Shown here: piece by piece, positions 62,082 through 64,000 of the stretch
Layout of the letters: every line of letters begins with the position of its first letter
Position numbering within the stretch: position 1 is the first letter of the stretch
The notes under the pieces: model-generated
What the model saw: only the letters and a program-made list of their open reading frames with translations
Database searches by the model: none
What the model was told of the DNA's origin: nothing
Translations under genes and position numbers: made by a program
Source of the DNA: Chryseobacterium turcicum
GTDB taxonomy: Bacteria > Bacteroidota > Bacteroidia > Flavobacteriales > Weeksellaceae
NCBI RefSeq assembly: GCF_021010565.1
Contig: NZ_JAJNAY010000001.1
Coordinates: 2,460,001-2,524,000 of the forward strand
Length of the DNA stretch: 64,000 nucleotides
Direction of reading: 5' to 3'

Positions 62082-62969
62082 ATGAAAAATATTATAAATA
62101 AATGGATATCATTACTTCTATTTACAATCATTTGTCATTCAGTAGATGCACAGGATAAAGATGGTTTAATGTCGCTAAATCAGGGGAGAATTGAATCCTA
62201 CAAAATGGAAGTAACTTATAACTTATTATTTCCATCACCCATCAAATATGTTGATTTAGGAAGTGAAAACCTAATTGCTAACAAGGCAGATGATGTCGCC
62301 AATGTGTTAAGAGTTAAAGCATCAACCAGAGATTTTGAAGAAGAGACCAATTTTTCAGTAGTTACTGAAGACGGAAAGTTTTATAGCTTCGATGTTTTTT
62401 ACAGTTCTTATCCTGATACTTTGAACTACGACCTGCTCAAACTTCAAAGAAATAATGAAAAAGATTATGCATCGGAGGTTGCTTTTGAAGACATGAAGGG
62501 GAGCTCATCTTTGCTTAGCAACTTAATCATGCAGTCCTTGTATGAAAACCCAAAAAGAAGCATTAAACATATTGGAAACAAGAGTTTTGGAATTCAGTTT
62601 CTGCTTCGGGGACTGTATGTGCATGAAGGCAAATATTACTTTATCCTCCATCTAAAAAACTCTGGCAACATTCCGTATCCGGTAGATTTCATCAGTTTTA
62701 AAATAATCGATGAAAAGAAAATGAAAAGGACTGTTATCCAAGACAGGATATTGTCTCCAATTCGAAATTTCTCAACAATATCAACTGTGGAAGAGCATCA
62801 GGAATCTTTTGATGTTTTCCTATTAAATCAGTTTACGCTGACGGAAGGACAACTTTTAGAAATAGAGGTTTTAGAGAAAAAGGGAGGCCGTAATTTAAAA
62901 ATGCAGGTGACCAATAATGAACTGATTGAAGCATCTGTTTTTAAAGACATGAATCTAAAACTGAAATAA
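62082..62969 (+). CDS. traN: TraN, DUF4138 conjugative transposon protein (VirB9-like)
   Basis: A 295-aa exported protein: signal peptide (WISLLLFTIICHSVDAQ), then MEVTYNLLFPSPIKYVDLGS, a typical DUF4138/TraN opening, and beta-rich repeats to GRNLKMQVTNNEL. It forms the outer ring of the channel with TraO. 21 bp after traM. Confidence 0.92.
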   Translation: MKNIINKWISLLLFTIICHSVDAQDKDGLMSLNQGRIESYKMEVTYNLLFPSPIKYVDLGSENLIANKADDVANVLRVKASTRDFEEETNFSVVTEDGKFYSFDVFYSSYPDTLNYDLLKLQRNNEKDYASEVAFEDMKGSSSLLSNLIMQSLYENPKRSIKHIGNKSFGIQFLLRGLYVHEGKYYFILHLKNSGNIPYPVDFISFKIIDEKKMKRTVIQDRILSPIRNFSTISTVEEHQESFDVFLLNQFTLTEGQLLEIEVLEKKGGRNLKMQVTNNELIEASVFKDMNLKLK

Positions 62970-62970
62970 T

Positions 62971-63534
62971 ATGAAAAATCTACACCTCTGGATAATCGGA
63001 TTATTGCTCATGAGCTTAACGACAACAAATGCTCAGCGGTTAATTCCTAAACAAAAAGCGATTGAATTGAATACAGGACTAGTTTTAAATAACTCTAAGA
63101 GTGAGAATTATTTTGTCAGCGCAGGAATGACAATTCAGTCCGGAAAAGGAAATTATAGTTTTGTTGGCTTCGAGTATAATAGAGAAATACAGAATTACAA
63201 AACGGTCACCATCCCTATTGAAACATACATTGCTGAAGCAGCTTACAGTTTAAATCTAATAGCTGACCGAAGAAAAAATGTTCTTATTAATTTTTCGTTA
63301 TCCGCAATAGCTGGTTTTGAACGTATCAATAAAGGAGAAGAATTACTTTTTGACGGAGCTATGATTTTGAGTGAATCCAATTTTGTGTATGGTGGAGTAG
63401 GTAAACTTTCAGTTGAAGTTTATATTTCAGACCGCATTGTTTTAATTCCACATGTTAAAACAAAAGCGTTGTGGAATACCTCCCGTGAACTGTTCAGACC
63501 ATCTGCTGGATTAGGCATTAGAATTAACCTTTAA
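62971..63534 (+). CDS. traO: TraO, conjugal transfer outer-membrane protein
   Basis: A 187-aa exported protein: signal peptide (LWIIGLLLMSLTTTNAQ), QRLIPKQKAIELNTGLVLNN, then amphipathic strands to RPSAGLGIRINL ending in an aromatic/aliphatic outer-membrane-type terminus. It matches TraO. It starts 1 bp after traN; the next gene is traQ, without a traP primase between them. Confidence 0.92.
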   Translation: MKNLHLWIIGLLLMSLTTTNAQRLIPKQKAIELNTGLVLNNSKSENYFVSAGMTIQSGKGNYSFVGFEYNREIQNYKTVTIPIETYIAEAAYSLNLIADRRKNVLINFSLSAIAGFERINKGEELLFDGAMILSESNFVYGGVGKLSVEVYISDRIVLIPHVKTKALWNTSRELFRPSAGLGIRINL

Positions 63535-63543
63535 AATTTAACA

Positions 63544-63990
63544 ATGAAAAATATAAGAAAGCAAATTAAAAGAGGAATTGGTTTATTACTGATTATTCCT
63601 GTCATGATTCTTTTTGAGTTAACTCTCTCATCATGTTCAACAGAAGAAATAGAAATACAGCAGAACTTTCCTTTTGAAGTTTCAGTCATGCCTATTCCAA
63701 AAGATATTGCGAACGGTGAAACCATTGAAATTAGACTCAAAATTATTCCAAAAGGGAATTTTTCTGAAACCAAATACTATCTAAGGTATTTTCAGTTTGA
63801 TGGAAGTGGAACTCTTCAACATTCTAATGATCCACCTTATCAGCCTAATGATGCTTATGAACTTGTTAAAAAGGAATTCAGACTATATTACACTTCAACA
63901 TCAAATGTCTCGCAAAGTTTCAATGTCTGGATATTTGATAATTTTGGAAATGAAAAGCATATTAGTTTTCAATTGAATAGCAAAAATTAG
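63544..63990 (+). CDS. traQ: TraQ, DUF3872 conjugal transfer protein
   Basis: A 148-aa lipoprotein-like protein: basic start, membrane segment (GIGLLLIIPVMILFELTLSS) with Cys in SSCSTEEIEIQQNFPFEV, then a beta-sandwich domain of about 110 residues ending with FNVWIFDNFGNEKHISF. It matches DUF3872/TraQ. The gene ends 10 bp before the window edge. Confidence 0.92.
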   Translation: MKNIRKQIKRGIGLLLIIPVMILFELTLSSCSTEEIEIQQNFPFEVSVMPIPKDIANGETIEIRLKIIPKGNFSETKYYLRYFQFDGSGTLQHSNDPPYQPNDAYELVKKEFRLYYTSTSNVSQSFNVWIFDNFGNEKHISFQLNSKN

Positions 63991-64000
63991 CACTTATAAA

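Overview
The window comes from a low-GC Bacteroidota genome, most likely a Flavobacteriia/Weeksellaceae member close to Chryseobacterium. The evidence is A-rich leaders instead of strong Shine-Dalgarno sites, TAnnTTTG promoter boxes, a type IX secretion (T9SS) sorting domain, DUF6443-type RHS proteins, a CTnDOT-style tra operon, and a three-subunit-type SdhB following the end of SdhA. No rRNA, tRNA or CRISPR array was recognised.

Bases 1-24150 are mostly ordinary chromosome: the sdhA/sdhB junction, split by a three-copy tandem repeat; a four-gene tripartite ABC-2 efflux operon without its own ATPase; a MocR-type regulator and a PhzF-family enzyme linked by a shared 42-bp operator-like direct repeat; a ClC channel; two decayed insertion sequences; an ABC ATPase/membrane protein pair; and small enzymes (DinB, DUF2911, GNAT, cupin, dienelactone hydrolase). 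Several palindromic repeat families lie between genes.

Bases 24150-47780 are an accessory island built around an RHS polymorphic-toxin system. The intact unit is a T9SS-sorted beta-propeller-like protein (34524-36146), a 1150-aa secreted YD-repeat protein (36150-39602) and a full-length RHS protein (39611-43183) whose C-terminal toxin carries an HEGGH metallopeptidase-like motif. A small lipoprotein follows it as candidate immunity protein. Then come three orphan RHS tips, each beginning at the same conserved segment without a start codon, carrying a different C-terminal domain and followed by its own exported or lipoprotein immunity candidate. A fourth displaced tip/immunity pair is at 24951-27136. 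An older, broken copy of the three-gene cassette lies at 29756-34320, with the same promoter and palindrome upstream. Shared scars, including half of a terminator hairpin fused to a tip, suggest how tips were captured. Insertion sequences (IS5 family with a 5-bp target duplication, IS3 fragments) and a beheaded primase gene mark the left part.

Bases 47784-63990 are a CTnDOT-like conjugative element: mobC, mobB and mobA on the minus strand, a candidate oriT, then traA-B-(C/D), terminator, and traE-F-G-I-J-K-L-M-N-O-Q. It appears to be decaying. mobC has an in-frame stop and is cut off at the RHS island, a YhcG-type nuclease gene holds three in-frame stops, and traJ is frameshifted. The RHS island therefore directly abuts a conjugative element and has replaced the 3' end of its coupling-protein gene.
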